A DNA stretch of 64,000 bases from Faucicola tetraodonis. GTDB taxonomy: Bacteria; Pseudomonadota; Gammaproteobacteria; Pseudomonadales; Moraxellaceae. Location: the NCBI GenBank assembly GCA_032017425.1, contig DALZPW010000012.1. The stretch is one strand, 5' to 3'. How positions within the stretch are numbered: position 1 is the first letter of the stretch; each line of letters opens with the position of its first letter. Made by a program: the position numbers and the translations under genes. The notes beneath the pieces were generated by a model. That model had not been told where the DNA came from, did not search any database, and was given only the letters and a program-made list of their open reading frames with translations. This document shows positions 9,540 to 18,003 of this stretch, piece after piece.

Positions 9540-9944
9540 AAATATACCTATGTAAAATTTTTGACAATACGTCACAGTAAAGCACATGACTATAAAATTT
9601 GAGGTTAGCGTAATGGTTTAAACTGACATAAAAAGATAAAATTCGTTATGTTTCAATGACATTTGATAACAATATTATAAAAGAATTGGCATGAAATATA
9701 CCATAAATCTGTCAAAAACTGGTTAAAGTTTACAAAAAATCAGATAAGGGGAAATAAGGGAATAAATTGCTAAAAAACTTGTATAACTTTTGGCTTGGAT
9801 ACGAAGGATTAGAAAAACAAGGGCTCAAAATTTTTAGTCATAAAAACTATCAAATTTTCAAGCCTTAAATCTTAAAAAAAAAAGTAAAATTTTTTGCTTG
9901 CACTTTGCAAAAAACTATAACTCTATGATTTATATAACTAAAAT

Positions 9945-9967
9945 AATTGGTTAAAAAATAACCAATT
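9945..9967. repeat. Perfect inverted repeat in AT-rich gap
   Basis: AATTGGTTA and TAACCAATT form 9-bp arms around a five-A loop. There is no T run on either side long enough for a standard terminator. Confidence 0.75.
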
Positions 9968-10015
9968 TAGAGATAACCTATAGTGATATGCGGTTTATTG
10001 TTGTCAAGTCAGAAG

Positions 10016-10036
10016 TTATCCACATGGTTATCCACA
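10016..10036 (+). promoter_or_regulatory. Two direct DnaA boxes
   Basis: TTATCCACA occurs at 10016-10024 and again at 10028-10036, both exact matches to the DnaA consensus, in the same orientation and separated by three bases. Confidence 0.65.
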
Positions 10037-10235
10037 TAAATTGGGGAAAATAACCTAAATATTTGATATTTATTAAAAATAAACTCAAATAACCTTAAAA
10101 ATAACTGAAAAAAATCTGATAGCATAATGGGCGACATGACAAAAGAATGACAAATTGACGAATATATTTTTAAGATTTAACCAACTTATGGTCAATAAGC
10201 GCAGTTTATCGGACTTTACAGTCATTTATTCATTC

Positions 10236-10272
10236 AAAAAAACCTGCACCGACTCAAGATTGATGCAGGTCT
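10236..10272 (-). terminator. Terminator of hflX
   Basis: On the minus strand ACCTGCA and TGCAGGT form the stem, with a longer imperfect loop, and are followed by six or more T. Confidence 0.85.
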
Positions 10273-10294
10273 AATGGTGCCAATGGCTATAAAA

Positions 10295-11665
10295 TTATGT
10301 CTCGTCGGCAGTATCCAATGGTTGCTGCTGTAATAGTTGTTCAAATGGCTCAAGCACTGGCGCAAGCAGTTTGGCTTGTGCTTGCGACAACACTTCCTCA
10401 GGTGCGATACCAAATTCACCCAACAACTGCTTAAGCTTGTCCACCGACATCGTGGCAGTCAGTTTAGTTTGACCTGTTTCATCGTAGCTGAGGTCTTCAA
10501 TCACTTCTAACTTATGTAGTTCGTGTTGCAATTGTCCAAAATTAGCGGGTAAGGTTAATTCAAACCGCTGTAATTGGCCCACCAATAGTTGCTGCACGGC
10601 AAGGGTGAGTTGCTCGATACCTAACCCCTCATAGGCAGAGATATACACCCGATTGGGCTTGGCTTTATCACTATAACCGATGTGCGGCGGCTCACCTGTG
10701 AGATCAATTTTATTAAACACATTTAGCACAGGCACTTGATTATCAATTTCCGCTAACACAGATTGTACCGCGGCGATTTGCTCATGCATGTCTTCACGGT
10801 GACTATCAATGACATGCAGCAACAAATCTGCCTCTAAGGTTTCTTCTAGCGTGGCATGGAAGGCTTCCACTAGCTCATGGGGCAAATGGCGGACAAAACC
10901 GACCGTGTCGACAAGTACCACCTTACCCACGCCCGACCATGACACACTCCGTAGCGTCGGGTCAAGCGTCGCAAATAGCTGATTGGCGGCATAGATGTTT
11001 TCATTGGTCAGGGTATTAAATAAGGTGGATTTACCCGCATTGGTATAACCGACCAGTGAAATTGTCGGCACCGATGATTTTTGGCGTTTGGCACGACCTT
11101 GTGCGCGGGTTTGTTTGACCTTATCAAGCTTGGCTTTGAGCTGCCCGACACGCACCTGTAACAAGCGTCTATCGGTTTCAAGCTGGGTTTCGCCTGGACC
11201 GCGTAGACCAATACCACCTTTTTGGCGCTCCAAGTGCGTCCAGCCGCGTACCAAGCGAGTCGCTAAGTGATTAAGCTGGGCAAGCTCAACTTGCAGTTTA
11301 CCTTCGTAGGTTCGCGCCCGCTGGGCAAAAATATCCAAGATAAGCCCCGTTCTATCAAGCACACGGCACTGCACCAAGCGCTCAATATTACGTTCCTGCG
11401 ATGGGGTCAAACTATGGTTAAAAATGACAATATCTGCCTCATATTGTTTGACAAGTTCCCCGATTTCTTCAGCTTTACCCGTACCCACAAAGTATTTAGC
11501 GTCAGGCTTAGACCGCGTACCTGTGACCAAGGCTTGTTTTTGCGCCCCTGCCGAATCCACCAGCAATTCAAATTCTTCCAAATCGTCTGGGTCATTGAGA
11601 TGGGTAATGTTTAAATGGACTAAGATGGCTTTTTCACCACCTTCATAACGCTCAAAATACTCCAA
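10295..11665 (-). CDS. hflX: Ribosome-associated GTPase HflX
   Basis: GTPase that binds the 50S subunit and splits stalled or stressed ribosomes. The 456-residue protein has the HflX N-terminal domain (VGTGKAEEI near 60-68, then the glycine-rich GPGETQLE linker near 156-163) and a TRAFAC G domain with G1 GYTNAGKS at 206-213, DTVGF (G3) and NKID (G4). The start is a TTG at 11665: AAGGA lies 9-13 bases upstream, there is no nearby ATG, and the resulting N-terminus (EYFERYEGGEKAILVHL) matches the family. No hfq is next to it, unlike enterobacteria. Confidence 0.95.
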   Translation of the reverse strand: MEYFERYEGGEKAILVHLNITHLNDPDDLEEFELLVDSAGAQKQALVTGTRSKPDAKYFVGTGKAEEIGELVKQYEADIVIFNHSLTPSQERNIERLVQCRVLDRTGLILDIFAQRARTYEGKLQVELAQLNHLATRLVRGWTHLERQKGGIGLRGPGETQLETDRRLLQVRVGQLKAKLDKVKQTRAQGRAKRQKSSVPTISLVGYTNAGKSTLFNTLTNENIYAANQLFATLDPTLRSVSWSGVGKVVLVDTVGFVRHLPHELVEAFHATLEETLEADLLLHVIDSHREDMHEQIAAVQSVLAEIDNQVPVLNVFNKIDLTGEPPHIGYSDKAKPNRVYISAYEGLGIEQLTLAVQQLLVGQLQRFELTLPANFGQLQHELHKLEVIEDLSYDETGQTKLTATMSVDKLKQLLGEFGIAPEEVLSQAQAKLLAPVLEPFEQLLQQQPLDTADET

Positions 11666-12078
11666 TGATTTATCCTTTCGTTGTGAGTGTAAAAATGTGT
11701 CTATATCTAAATGTATTATCTAAGTCTATTAAGTTAAACATTTGCTTAAATAGTCGATAGCCGCGTTAGAAAAGCGCTAGCCACGATAGATGGGTTATAT
11801 ATATAAATATAAGGTTTTTTTGCAGAACTTTTAGTCAAATTTACAATTAGTAACTTAAAACGGGGGTAAAGGCGCAGGTTTGGTCATGGTTTTGCCATGA
11901 AAACGTCATTGAAACGACACTGGTGTCACGCATACTGAATTCATCCAGACTGACTGACCACCCACAATCGGATGATGGCGGCTTTGTAGCTTTGAGAATG
12001 CATCAATGACAAGCAAAGGCATTTTTCGCTCAGCAGCTGGCTAATGCCATAGCAAAAACCACCATAGGTAACAGTAAG
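11666..12078. other. Divergent intergenic region
   Basis: This 413-bp stretch separates divergent hflX and the ornithine acyltransferase gene and should contain promoters for both. I see no gene, terminator or repeat in it that I can support. Confidence 0.5.
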
Positions 12079-13077
12079 ATGACTGATTTTGTAGAACAAA
12101 CTAATTTTGTAGAACAAAATAACGGCGCCAAATTATACGAAGATATCGCCACTTATCCTGTTGATAGTCTTTTTAATACCCAGTTTGTTGCGCAGTTGCT
12201 GGCACATAATTTTGCTGATATGGCTGTGGTAGAGACCCTAGCGCCGCTGGTGAAGCCAACGCTTAGCCGCCCAAGTGCGCGTCATCGCCCGTTATTTAAG
12301 TCAGTGATTATTAACGTGAGTGAGGATAAGTTTTCGCTACAAACCGAGCAGCATTTACTCAATGCCCAGCGCCTACGCACTTTGACCTTTACCCAAGCGT
12401 TTTCTGTAAGTTTTGGGGGGTTTCATCCAAGCTCGGAGCAGCCGCTAGATCGGGATGATTTTGATAATTATTGCACCCATGTGGTGGTGTATGACGAAAC
12501 CAAACAAGATAGCTTTGGGCAGCCACTCGCGGTGGCAACCACCCGCTTACTCGATAAAAATGGCGCGATAAAAGCTGGGCAATTTTATAGCGAGCATGAG
12601 TTTAGACTGGGTCGCTTGCTCGATGATTACCCCTATAATGTGCTAGAAATCGGTCGCACCTGTGTGCACCCGGATTATCGCGGTATTACCACGATTAATC
12701 ATTTGTGGGAATCCATCGCGGCAGTCGCCAAAGCTTACAATGTCAATGCGTTTATGGGCTGTGCCTCAGTTCCGATGGAAGAGGGCAATGTGCAAAACTG
12801 GTTAGATTATCAGCTTGATAGTACCAAGCTAGATGTCAAAGTGACCCGTAAATTGCCAGAGCACAAACTATCCGCTATCGATTTGGCGCAAGTGGCTGAT
12901 GTGGACTTGGCAAATCCGCAAAATTTCGCTTTGCCAGCGCTATTGAAAATGTATGTCAAAATGGGCTGTAGTCTTGGCGCAACGGCTTGTTATGATCCTG
13001 AGTTTGATTGTGCCGATGTGTTTGTTTGGTTGCCGTTTGAACAGGTCAAACCGCGTTATCAGCACTATTTGCACTAA
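12079..13077 (+). CDS. olsB: Putative L-ornithine N-alpha-acyltransferase (OlsB-like)
   Basis: A 332-residue GNAT-fold protein of the autoinducer-synthase/hemolysin-like group (Acetyltransf_5) that transfers a 3-hydroxyacyl chain from acyl carrier protein to ornithine, the first step of ornithine lipid synthesis. Supporting segments are LRTLTFTQAF, a DNYCTHVVVYDE strand, EIGRTCVHPDYRG (the characteristic acyl-donor-site block) and FMGCASVP. A PlsC-type acyltransferase follows 200 bp downstream, as expected for the second step (OlsA), which raises confidence. The first residues contain a small duplication (FVEQTN/FVEQNN). A general lysophospholipid-type acyltransferase role cannot be excluded. 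Confidence 0.75.
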   Translation: MTDFVEQTNFVEQNNGAKLYEDIATYPVDSLFNTQFVAQLLAHNFADMAVVETLAPLVKPTLSRPSARHRPLFKSVIINVSEDKFSLQTEQHLLNAQRLRTLTFTQAFSVSFGGFHPSSEQPLDRDDFDNYCTHVVVYDETKQDSFGQPLAVATTRLLDKNGAIKAGQFYSEHEFRLGRLLDDYPYNVLEIGRTCVHPDYRGITTINHLWESIAAVAKAYNVNAFMGCASVPMEEGNVQNWLDYQLDSTKLDVKVTRKLPEHKLSAIDLAQVADVDLANPQNFALPALLKMYVKMGCSLGATACYDPEFDCADVFVWLPFEQVKPRYQHYLH

Positions 13078-13279
13078 CTTGTTTATTGATAGAGGCAAAG
13101 ATGCTAATCTTGACCAATATAAACCGGGTTTGGTTACTGTTATTGAGTGATTGATACTTAATAATTGTTACTTAGGGATTGCTATTGGGTTATTGCTAAA
13201 ACTCAAACAGACCTAGTAAGCTGTGTGCCCAATAATTTGCTATACTACATCCACAATTTTTCACTCACATACTTACCTT

Positions 13280-14158
13280 ATGCAAAAATCTGACTCTAAC
13301 CTCGCCCCATCTGTGCTGACGATTAACAACCTACTAAGCGAAACGGCAAAACAACTGCGACAACCTGCTACCTACAGTAAAAAGAATTTGGCGACCCAGT
13401 GGCAACGCAGCAAGCGCGTTGTGAGCTTAATGGCTGCGATTCAAACAGGTATCGGCTATGCTTGGCAAATTAGCCGCACACCAAATCCCGATAATCAGCA
13501 AATCATCCAATTGATTCAAAAATTCTGTAAAAAATCGCTCAAATCGTTAGGCATTGAGGTGACTGCACTTGAGCCAATACCGACACATCACGCGCTATGG
13601 GCGAGCAACCATATCTCTTGGCTCGATATCCCTGTGGTGGGTAGTATTGTACCGACTTTCTTTTTGTCCAAAGCAGAAATTGCGCATTGGCCAGTGATTG
13701 GATGGATGGCGTCTACCGCCAATACCTTATTTATCAAGCGCGGTTCGGGCGATACCAGTAAAATCAGTGAGCAAATGAGTGAGTTTTTATCGCAAGGCTC
13801 ACCCGTGGTTTTCTTCCCAGAAGCGACGACCACAGACGGCACAGCGATTAAACGTATATATGGTAACTTATTGCAGTCTGCGATGGACAGCCAAGTGCTC
13901 ATTCAACCGATTGTGATTTGCTATGTCAACCAAGATGGCGAGCTTGACCAAAACATTCCGTATTATGGCGATATTGGCTTGATAGATAGCGTCAAACGTG
14001 TCCTTGATAATCGTCCTACCAAAGCGTATGTGTTGCCGTTAGCAGCCATTGACCCTGCGGGTAAAACCCGAAATGAAATTACCGCTATCTTGCAGCAGCG
14101 CATGGTGGATGGATTGGCGCGTTTGCACCAACAAGTGCTTCACACTAAACAGCCTTAA
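13280..14158 (+). CDS. 1-acyl-glycerol-3-phosphate/lyso-ornithine-lipid acyltransferase (PlsC family, OlsA-like)
   Basis: A 292-residue membrane-associated acyltransferase with block I NHISWLD (N110 to D116), a block II region around FIKRGSGD, block III FFPEATTTDG and a proline-containing block IV near IQPIVICYV. A hydrophobic segment near residues 48-63 probably anchors it at the inner membrane. The position directly after the OlsB-like gene suggests that it O-acylates lyso-ornithine lipid; it may alternatively act in phosphatidic acid synthesis. ATG 13280 is preferred to a longer frame opening at 13223, whose extra residues look non-coding. Confidence 0.82.
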   Translation: MQKSDSNLAPSVLTINNLLSETAKQLRQPATYSKKNLATQWQRSKRVVSLMAAIQTGIGYAWQISRTPNPDNQQIIQLIQKFCKKSLKSLGIEVTALEPIPTHHALWASNHISWLDIPVVGSIVPTFFLSKAEIAHWPVIGWMASTANTLFIKRGSGDTSKISEQMSEFLSQGSPVVFFPEATTTDGTAIKRIYGNLLQSAMDSQVLIQPIVICYVNQDGELDQNIPYYGDIGLIDSVKRVLDNRPTKAYVLPLAAIDPAGKTRNEITAILQQRMVDGLARLHQQVLHTKQP

Positions 14159-14185
14159 TAGTTACGGTTTTCTTTTAGTTAATTA

Positions 14186-14220
14186 TTAAAGCCAAGCGCT
14201 TATTGTCTTGGCTTTTTTTT
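14186..14220 (+). terminator. Terminator of the acyltransferase gene
   Basis: AAGCCAAG pairs with CTTGGCTT around a ten-base loop, followed by eight T. Confidence 0.87.
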
Positions 14221-14586
14221 ATTATGTGAATATCACAGACGCTCACTAAAATTTTTTCAGTCTCTTTGTATTGTAATAAAATGTAAAAATTTTATTAAAT
14301 TATGTTATCATACTACCCAGCAAAACGTTATGTGACACTCAGTTGCGATTATAGATTGGATACGGGGGTTGAACCGTTAACCTCCATAAACCACCGATGA
14401 GCGCCGCTTAATCAGCCCCTCACTTAACAACATTTCCCTTCTATTTTTGCCCTATTATTTTTGCACGATGCCAGCCATAATTAAGAATGATTTTAATACG
14501 GATTGCATGGGTGCAAGTTTATTTTTATTTTGCCCACTAAATTTGCCCACTAACCCCTAATTTTGTTTACTAAAAAGGTTCTTGAT
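14221..14586. other. Intergenic region upstream of roadblock gene
   Basis: About 366 bp without a convincing gene. It should carry the promoter of the roadblock-PAS-PhnD unit; AAAAAGG just upstream of 14587 is the likely ribosome site. I recognise no operator. Confidence 0.45.
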
Positions 14587-14949
14587 ATGCGTACCGATAT
14601 GTTTCAACAAATCTTAAACGACCTAAACAGCTCTTCAGCGGATGTAGAAGCCTCGGCGTTGATTTCGACCGATGGTTTGATGATTGCGTCAGCATTGCCA
14701 GCGGGCATTGATGAAGACCGTGTCGGTGCGATGTCAGCGGCGCTACTATCACTCGGTGACCGTGCAGGTCGAGAACTAGCGCGTGGCAGTATCGAGCGCG
14801 TCATGGTACAAGGCGAAAAAGGCTATGTGATTATGTCGGCATCGGGTACAGAAGCGGTATTGACCATTTTGACCAAACCAAATGCCAAATTGGGTCTGGT
14901 GTTCTTGGATATGAAGCGTGCGGCTGAAGCCTTATCAAAACTTATCTAA
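14587..14949 (+). CDS. Roadblock/LC7 domain protein (MglB-like)
   Basis: A 120-residue single-domain protein with the full roadblock/LC7 pattern: helix 1 (MFQQILNDLNSS), ASALISTDGLMIASALP, a central helix (VGAMSAALLSLGDRAGREL), then VMVQGEKGYVIMSA and a closing VFLDMKRAAEAL helix. In bacteria such proteins are regulators or GAP-like partners of MglA-type small GTPases, acting in polarity and motility. No Ras-like GTPase lies in this window. ATG 14587 is chosen over an upstream in-frame TTG because it matches the family start. It leads a probable three-gene unit with the PAS and PhnD-like genes. Confidence 0.88.
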   Translation: MRTDMFQQILNDLNSSSADVEASALISTDGLMIASALPAGIDEDRVGAMSAALLSLGDRAGRELARGSIERVMVQGEKGYVIMSASGTEAVLTILTKPNAKLGLVFLDMKRAAEALSKLI

Positions 14950-15045
14950 AACTTACAAATAGTTTAACTTTGTCAGCCTTTCACTAATATTCGCAACCGT
15001 GACTCAATCAAAAATTTATCCATCAAAAATTTATAAGGAGAGGTA

Positions 15046-15540
15046 ATGAAATCTGTACAATTACCCGATATGGACCAACCTGCTAGCGATGCTACAGCGC
15101 ATCGTCTGACTTACTCAGATGGCTCAAGTCGTATCGTTTATACCACCGAAAACGAGCTACCTTATCCCGATGGCAAACTTATCGTGTCACGCGTGGATTT
15201 AGATGGCATTATCACCCACGCCAATGACGCCTTTGTAGATATCAGTGGCTATAGCCGTGATGAATTAATTGGTGCGCCGCATCATATTTTGCGACATCCA
15301 CAAATGCCAAAAGCCGCCTTCAAAGACCTGTGGCAAACAGTCGAGGCGGGCAAAAAATGGCATGGCTATGTCAAAAACTTGTGCAAAGATGGTAGCTACT
15401 ACTGGGTGTATGCGACAGCTGTGCCCAATATCCGCCATGGCGAAACGGTTGGCTATACCTCGGTACGACGCAAACCATCACGCAGCAAAATCGCGCAAGC
15501 TGAAGCACTGTATCGCAAAATGCTAGAGGAGCAAGCCTAA
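15046..15540 (+). CDS. Stand-alone Aer-type PAS domain protein
   Basis: A 164-residue cytoplasmic protein consisting of one PAS domain (about residues 45-150) with a short N-terminal extension and a C-terminal helix. The core follows the FAD-binding PAS domain of the aerotaxis receptor Aer closely: ANDAFVDISGYSRDELIG, LRHPQMPKAAFKDLW and NLCKDGSYYWVYA. The HAMP and methyl-accepting modules of Aer are absent. A redox or oxygen-related sensing role is inferred. A strong ribosome site (AAGGAGAGG) precedes ATG. Its TAA overlaps the ATG of the next gene by one base, so the two are translationally coupled. Confidence 0.85.
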   Translation: MKSVQLPDMDQPASDATAHRLTYSDGSSRIVYTTENELPYPDGKLIVSRVDLDGIITHANDAFVDISGYSRDELIGAPHHILRHPQMPKAAFKDLWQTVEAGKKWHGYVKNLCKDGSYYWVYATAVPNIRHGETVGYTSVRRKPSRSKIAQAEALYRKMLEEQA

Positions 15541-16286
15541 TGACAATTAATTTACTCATTGCGCCTGACTTCGCACCTGAGCGTTTTGCAGGGTGGCATA
15601 TGCTCAATACACTGCTACAAAAAAAATCCGGCATTCACATTCACTTACTGACACCCGCGTCTGCGCATGAACAAAACGACTTAATCCAAGCGCAAAACGT
15701 GGATATTATCTATGCCAATCCCTTTGACGCAGCGACCATGATTCGGGAGCAGGGTTATCGCGCCGTGGCTCGTCCGCTGGGCAAATCTGATGAAATGGTG
15801 ATTGCTGCAAAAGCCGGCAGTGGCATTGCAGCACTTGAGGATTTAAAAGCAGGCTGCACCATTGTCATGGCAGACAACCGTGATGTCAAATTGATTGGGC
15901 TTCGTTTGCTAGAAGCCGTGGATTTGTTAGAAGCTGACATTACTTGGAAAGTTACCGAAACTTACCAAGCCGCTGCGCGTAATTTGATTAAAGGCGAAGC
16001 CGATGCGGCATTCTTTTTATCAGATGTCTATCATAGCTTGTCACGCTTGACCTTATCGCAAATGCAGGTATTGGTTGAAAGTGATTTGAGCGATATCAGC
16101 CATGTGTTGCTGGTTAAAGAGAGTTTTGCCGACAGTGAGCCATTTATCGATGCCTTATTAAGCTTAAAAGACACCGCAGAGGGCGAACAAGTATTACAAG
16201 AACTGGGGATGAGCGACGGTTTTGAGCCGATGACCCAAGAAGACGGCGAGTTTATGATTGATTTGATGGATACCTTATTGGATTAA
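15540..16286 (+). CDS. Cytoplasmic PhnD-like periplasmic-binding-fold protein
   Basis: A 248-residue protein with the type-2 periplasmic binding fold of the PhnD (phosphonate/phosphite-binding) group: VDIIYANPFDAATMIRE, an ARPLGKSDEMVIAAKAGSG strand-loop, LEDLKAG, and a second lobe with AARNLIKGEADAAFFL. Unlike transporter-binding proteins it has no signal peptide and begins directly with the first strand, so it should stay in the cytoplasm. No ABC permease is nearby. Coupling to the PAS gene suggests a ligand-sensing partner, not a transporter component. The C-terminus is acidic. A terminator follows at 16314. Confidence 0.75.
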   Translation: MTINLLIAPDFAPERFAGWHMLNTLLQKKSGIHIHLLTPASAHEQNDLIQAQNVDIIYANPFDAATMIREQGYRAVARPLGKSDEMVIAAKAGSGIAALEDLKAGCTIVMADNRDVKLIGLRLLEAVDLLEADITWKVTETYQAAARNLIKGEADAAFFLSDVYHSLSRLTLSQMQVLVESDLSDISHVLLVKESFADSEPFIDALLSLKDTAEGEQVLQELGMSDGFEPMTQEDGEFMIDLMDTLLD

Positions 16287-16313
16287 TCGGTCAAGCTTGT
16301 CATCTTGCCCAAT

Positions 16314-16350
16314 AGCGCAATTCATGTTTAGATGGAGTTGCGCTTTTTTT
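16314..16350 (+). terminator. Terminator after the PhnD-like gene
   Basis: AGCGCAA and TTGCGCT form the stem around a 17-base loop, followed by a run of T. Confidence 0.83.
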
Positions 16351-16492
16351 ATGCTGAAGCGTTTTGATTGCAATCGGGTTTAATAGTATAGTAGGGGATA
16401 AATGCGTGGATTTTTCACAGCGTCAGTCACTAATACCTCACCCTTGTCACATAACTTTTTATATAATTAGGCTAATTTTTTGAGGAATCAGC

Positions 16493-17125
16493 ATGTATTC
16501 ATTGTCGAATCGTAATCGTAGAAAATTTCAAAAACATTGGCTTAATTTTCGTCTCTATAGTCGCCAAGTGATTGACCAACCGATGAATATGGATATCCAT
16601 ACCAGCCGCATCATGGCAGCGATGGAGCTTGATGAAAAAGAGCCGTTGCAAGGTGCGTTAGCCGATATGTTTTATGGTTGTTGGTTTGACGTGCCCTATT
16701 TTGGTGACCGTATCCTCAACCAAGTCAGAGAAAAACTAACGCCAACACTGCTACAAGGGTTTGATCAATGCATCAATCATGGTGAGTATGTGTTTAAAGT
16801 AAGCCATCTTGCCACACGCTGGAGCGTATTGGTATCGCCTTCAATGAACACTTATCAACACCAACTACGTGTGTCCACTGATGACTCAAAAGTAGTGGCA
16901 CAAATGACGATTGCTTCGCTATTAGATATCATGGAAGAAGAAGACGATCCAGAAGACCAAGCTGAGCAAATTGCCGAAATCGAAGAAGAATTCTTTAACC
17001 ATTGCCTTGTTTGTCATGACCGATTGGCATTTAGTATGGTTTGGTGGGAAATGTCAAAAAACAAATGGGATTTTAATGACAAATGGCTTGAAACCAAAGA
17101 ATATTTTGCCAAGCAAGCCGCTTAA
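16493..17125 (+). CDS. Conserved-looking protein of unknown function
   Basis: I do not recognise this 210-residue protein. It begins with a basic segment (NRNRRKFQKHWLNFRLYSR), has no signal peptide or membrane helix, and contains a very acidic stretch (MEEEDDPEDQAEQIAEIEEEF, about residues 141-162) followed by a Cys/Trp-rich end (HCLVCHDRLAFSMVWWEM). GAGG lies nine bases before ATG. It sits between the PhnD-like gene (a terminator intervenes) and a second roadblock-like gene in the same direction, so a link to that cluster is possible but unproven. Confidence 0.7.
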   Translation: MYSLSNRNRRKFQKHWLNFRLYSRQVIDQPMNMDIHTSRIMAAMELDEKEPLQGALADMFYGCWFDVPYFGDRILNQVREKLTPTLLQGFDQCINHGEYVFKVSHLATRWSVLVSPSMNTYQHQLRVSTDDSKVVAQMTIASLLDIMEEEDDPEDQAEQIAEIEEEFFNHCLVCHDRLAFSMVWWEMSKNKWDFNDKWLETKEYFAKQAA

Positions 17126-17220
17126 TTATAGCCGAATGAATTAGCTTTTGAATTTACCAAGCCTATCACAGTGATTGACAACATGACCTTTGCCGTCTAT
17201 CAAAATTTAAGGAAAACACC

Positions 17221-17898
17221 ATGCCAGAACAAAACGACACCTATGTGATTTTAACGCCTGCCGGGGTATTGCATAGTTTTTCAAGCGCCAATCCCTCAGA
17301 GCAGCAACTAGCCTTACAAGCGGTGCTCGCACCTGAAGAAAGTATGACGGCACGGGAATGGGGTGAGCGTTATAGTGACACTTGGCTAGATATGTTTATC
17401 GAAGAAGGTTGGATTGAGACCCTTGAAAAACGGGTGATCGCTCCGCACGTGCAGCTGGATAATTTCTTAAAATATGTAGCAGCAAGTCTGTCAGGTAGTC
17501 GCCGAGTCGTAATTGCATCCGATGAAGGTTTTTGTCTAGCAAAAATGGGCTTTACTCAGCAAGAAGCAGAGACGCTGTCGGTAGCCGCTGCCGATTTTTA
17601 TGGCTTTTTAGAACGCCAACAGCAGCGCGGTTGGGCGGTACATGGCTATGGGGTGTCATTTTTTACCAGTATTGATATGTTGATGCCCAATACCAGTATT
17701 GTGTTTTTATGGATCAACAAAACGGGCTATTTCTTGATTATTGAAGATGAGCCGCTCATCAATAACCGCGCTTTTGTGGAATTGGTGTGGGGTATTAAAG
17801 CGACGGGCGAACGTTTTGAGCAGCGTGCAAGACTGGCAGAACAATCAGACGCAAAAGAAGGTGATGCGGCAGACGATGATACCCAAACGGTTAATTGA
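17221..17898 (+). CDS. Unknown protein with a diverged roadblock-like region
   Basis: A 225-residue cytoplasmic protein. I do not recognise a named family. The segment from about residue 80 to 190 (LDNFLKYVAASL, VVIASDEGFCLAKMGF, a helix, then FLWINKTGYFLIIEDE) resembles the order of elements in the roadblock/LC7 protein at 14587, so a profilin-like roadblock or longin fold is plausible by eye. The N-terminal 75 residues have two Trp-containing helices, and the tail is acidic and Asp-rich. AAGGA precedes ATG 17221. It probably belongs with the gene at 16493 and ends at its own terminator. Confidence 0.65.
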   Translation: MPEQNDTYVILTPAGVLHSFSSANPSEQQLALQAVLAPEESMTAREWGERYSDTWLDMFIEEGWIETLEKRVIAPHVQLDNFLKYVAASLSGSRRVVIASDEGFCLAKMGFTQQEAETLSVAAADFYGFLERQQQRGWAVHGYGVSFFTSIDMLMPNTSIVFLWINKTGYFLIIEDEPLINNRAFVELVWGIKATGERFEQRARLAEQSDAKEGDAADDDTQTVN

Positions 17899-17913
17899 TA
17901 GACAATAAAAAAC

Positions 17914-17938
17914 CGCTGAGAGTTAATCAGCGATTTTT
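17914..17938 (+). terminator. Terminator after the roadblock-like gene
   Basis: CGCTGA and TCAGCG form the stem with a seven-base loop, followed by ATTTTT. Confidence 0.8.
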
Positions 17939-18003
17939 ATTGTCAGTGATTGTTTATTGAAAGCTTCCATTCAGCTTAAGGTCAGTTTAATGCCAGCTAA
18001 ATA

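Larger units (their letters stand above)
9540..10235. other. Long AT-rich intergenic region with DnaA boxes
   Basis: About 700 bp without a credible gene, clearly more AT-rich than its neighbours. It holds a perfect inverted repeat at 9945-9967 and two perfect DnaA boxes at 10016-10036. Promoters of the transglycosylase gene must lie at its left end. Its length and content are discussed as a finding. Confidence 0.6.

Noticed and set aside
10016..10036. DnaA boxes as proof that this is oriC
   Set aside because: Only two boxes are perfect and the usual dnaA/dnaN/rpmH context is missing, so I keep it only as a candidate.
14339..14420. GC-rich patch with GGGGGTTGAACC resembling a tRNA T-arm
   Set aside because: No acceptor stem, anticodon arm or CCA-adjacent pairing could be assembled.
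15540..16286. PhnD-like protein as the binding component of a phosphonate transporter
   Set aside because: It has no signal peptide or lipobox and no permease or ATPase gene is near it.
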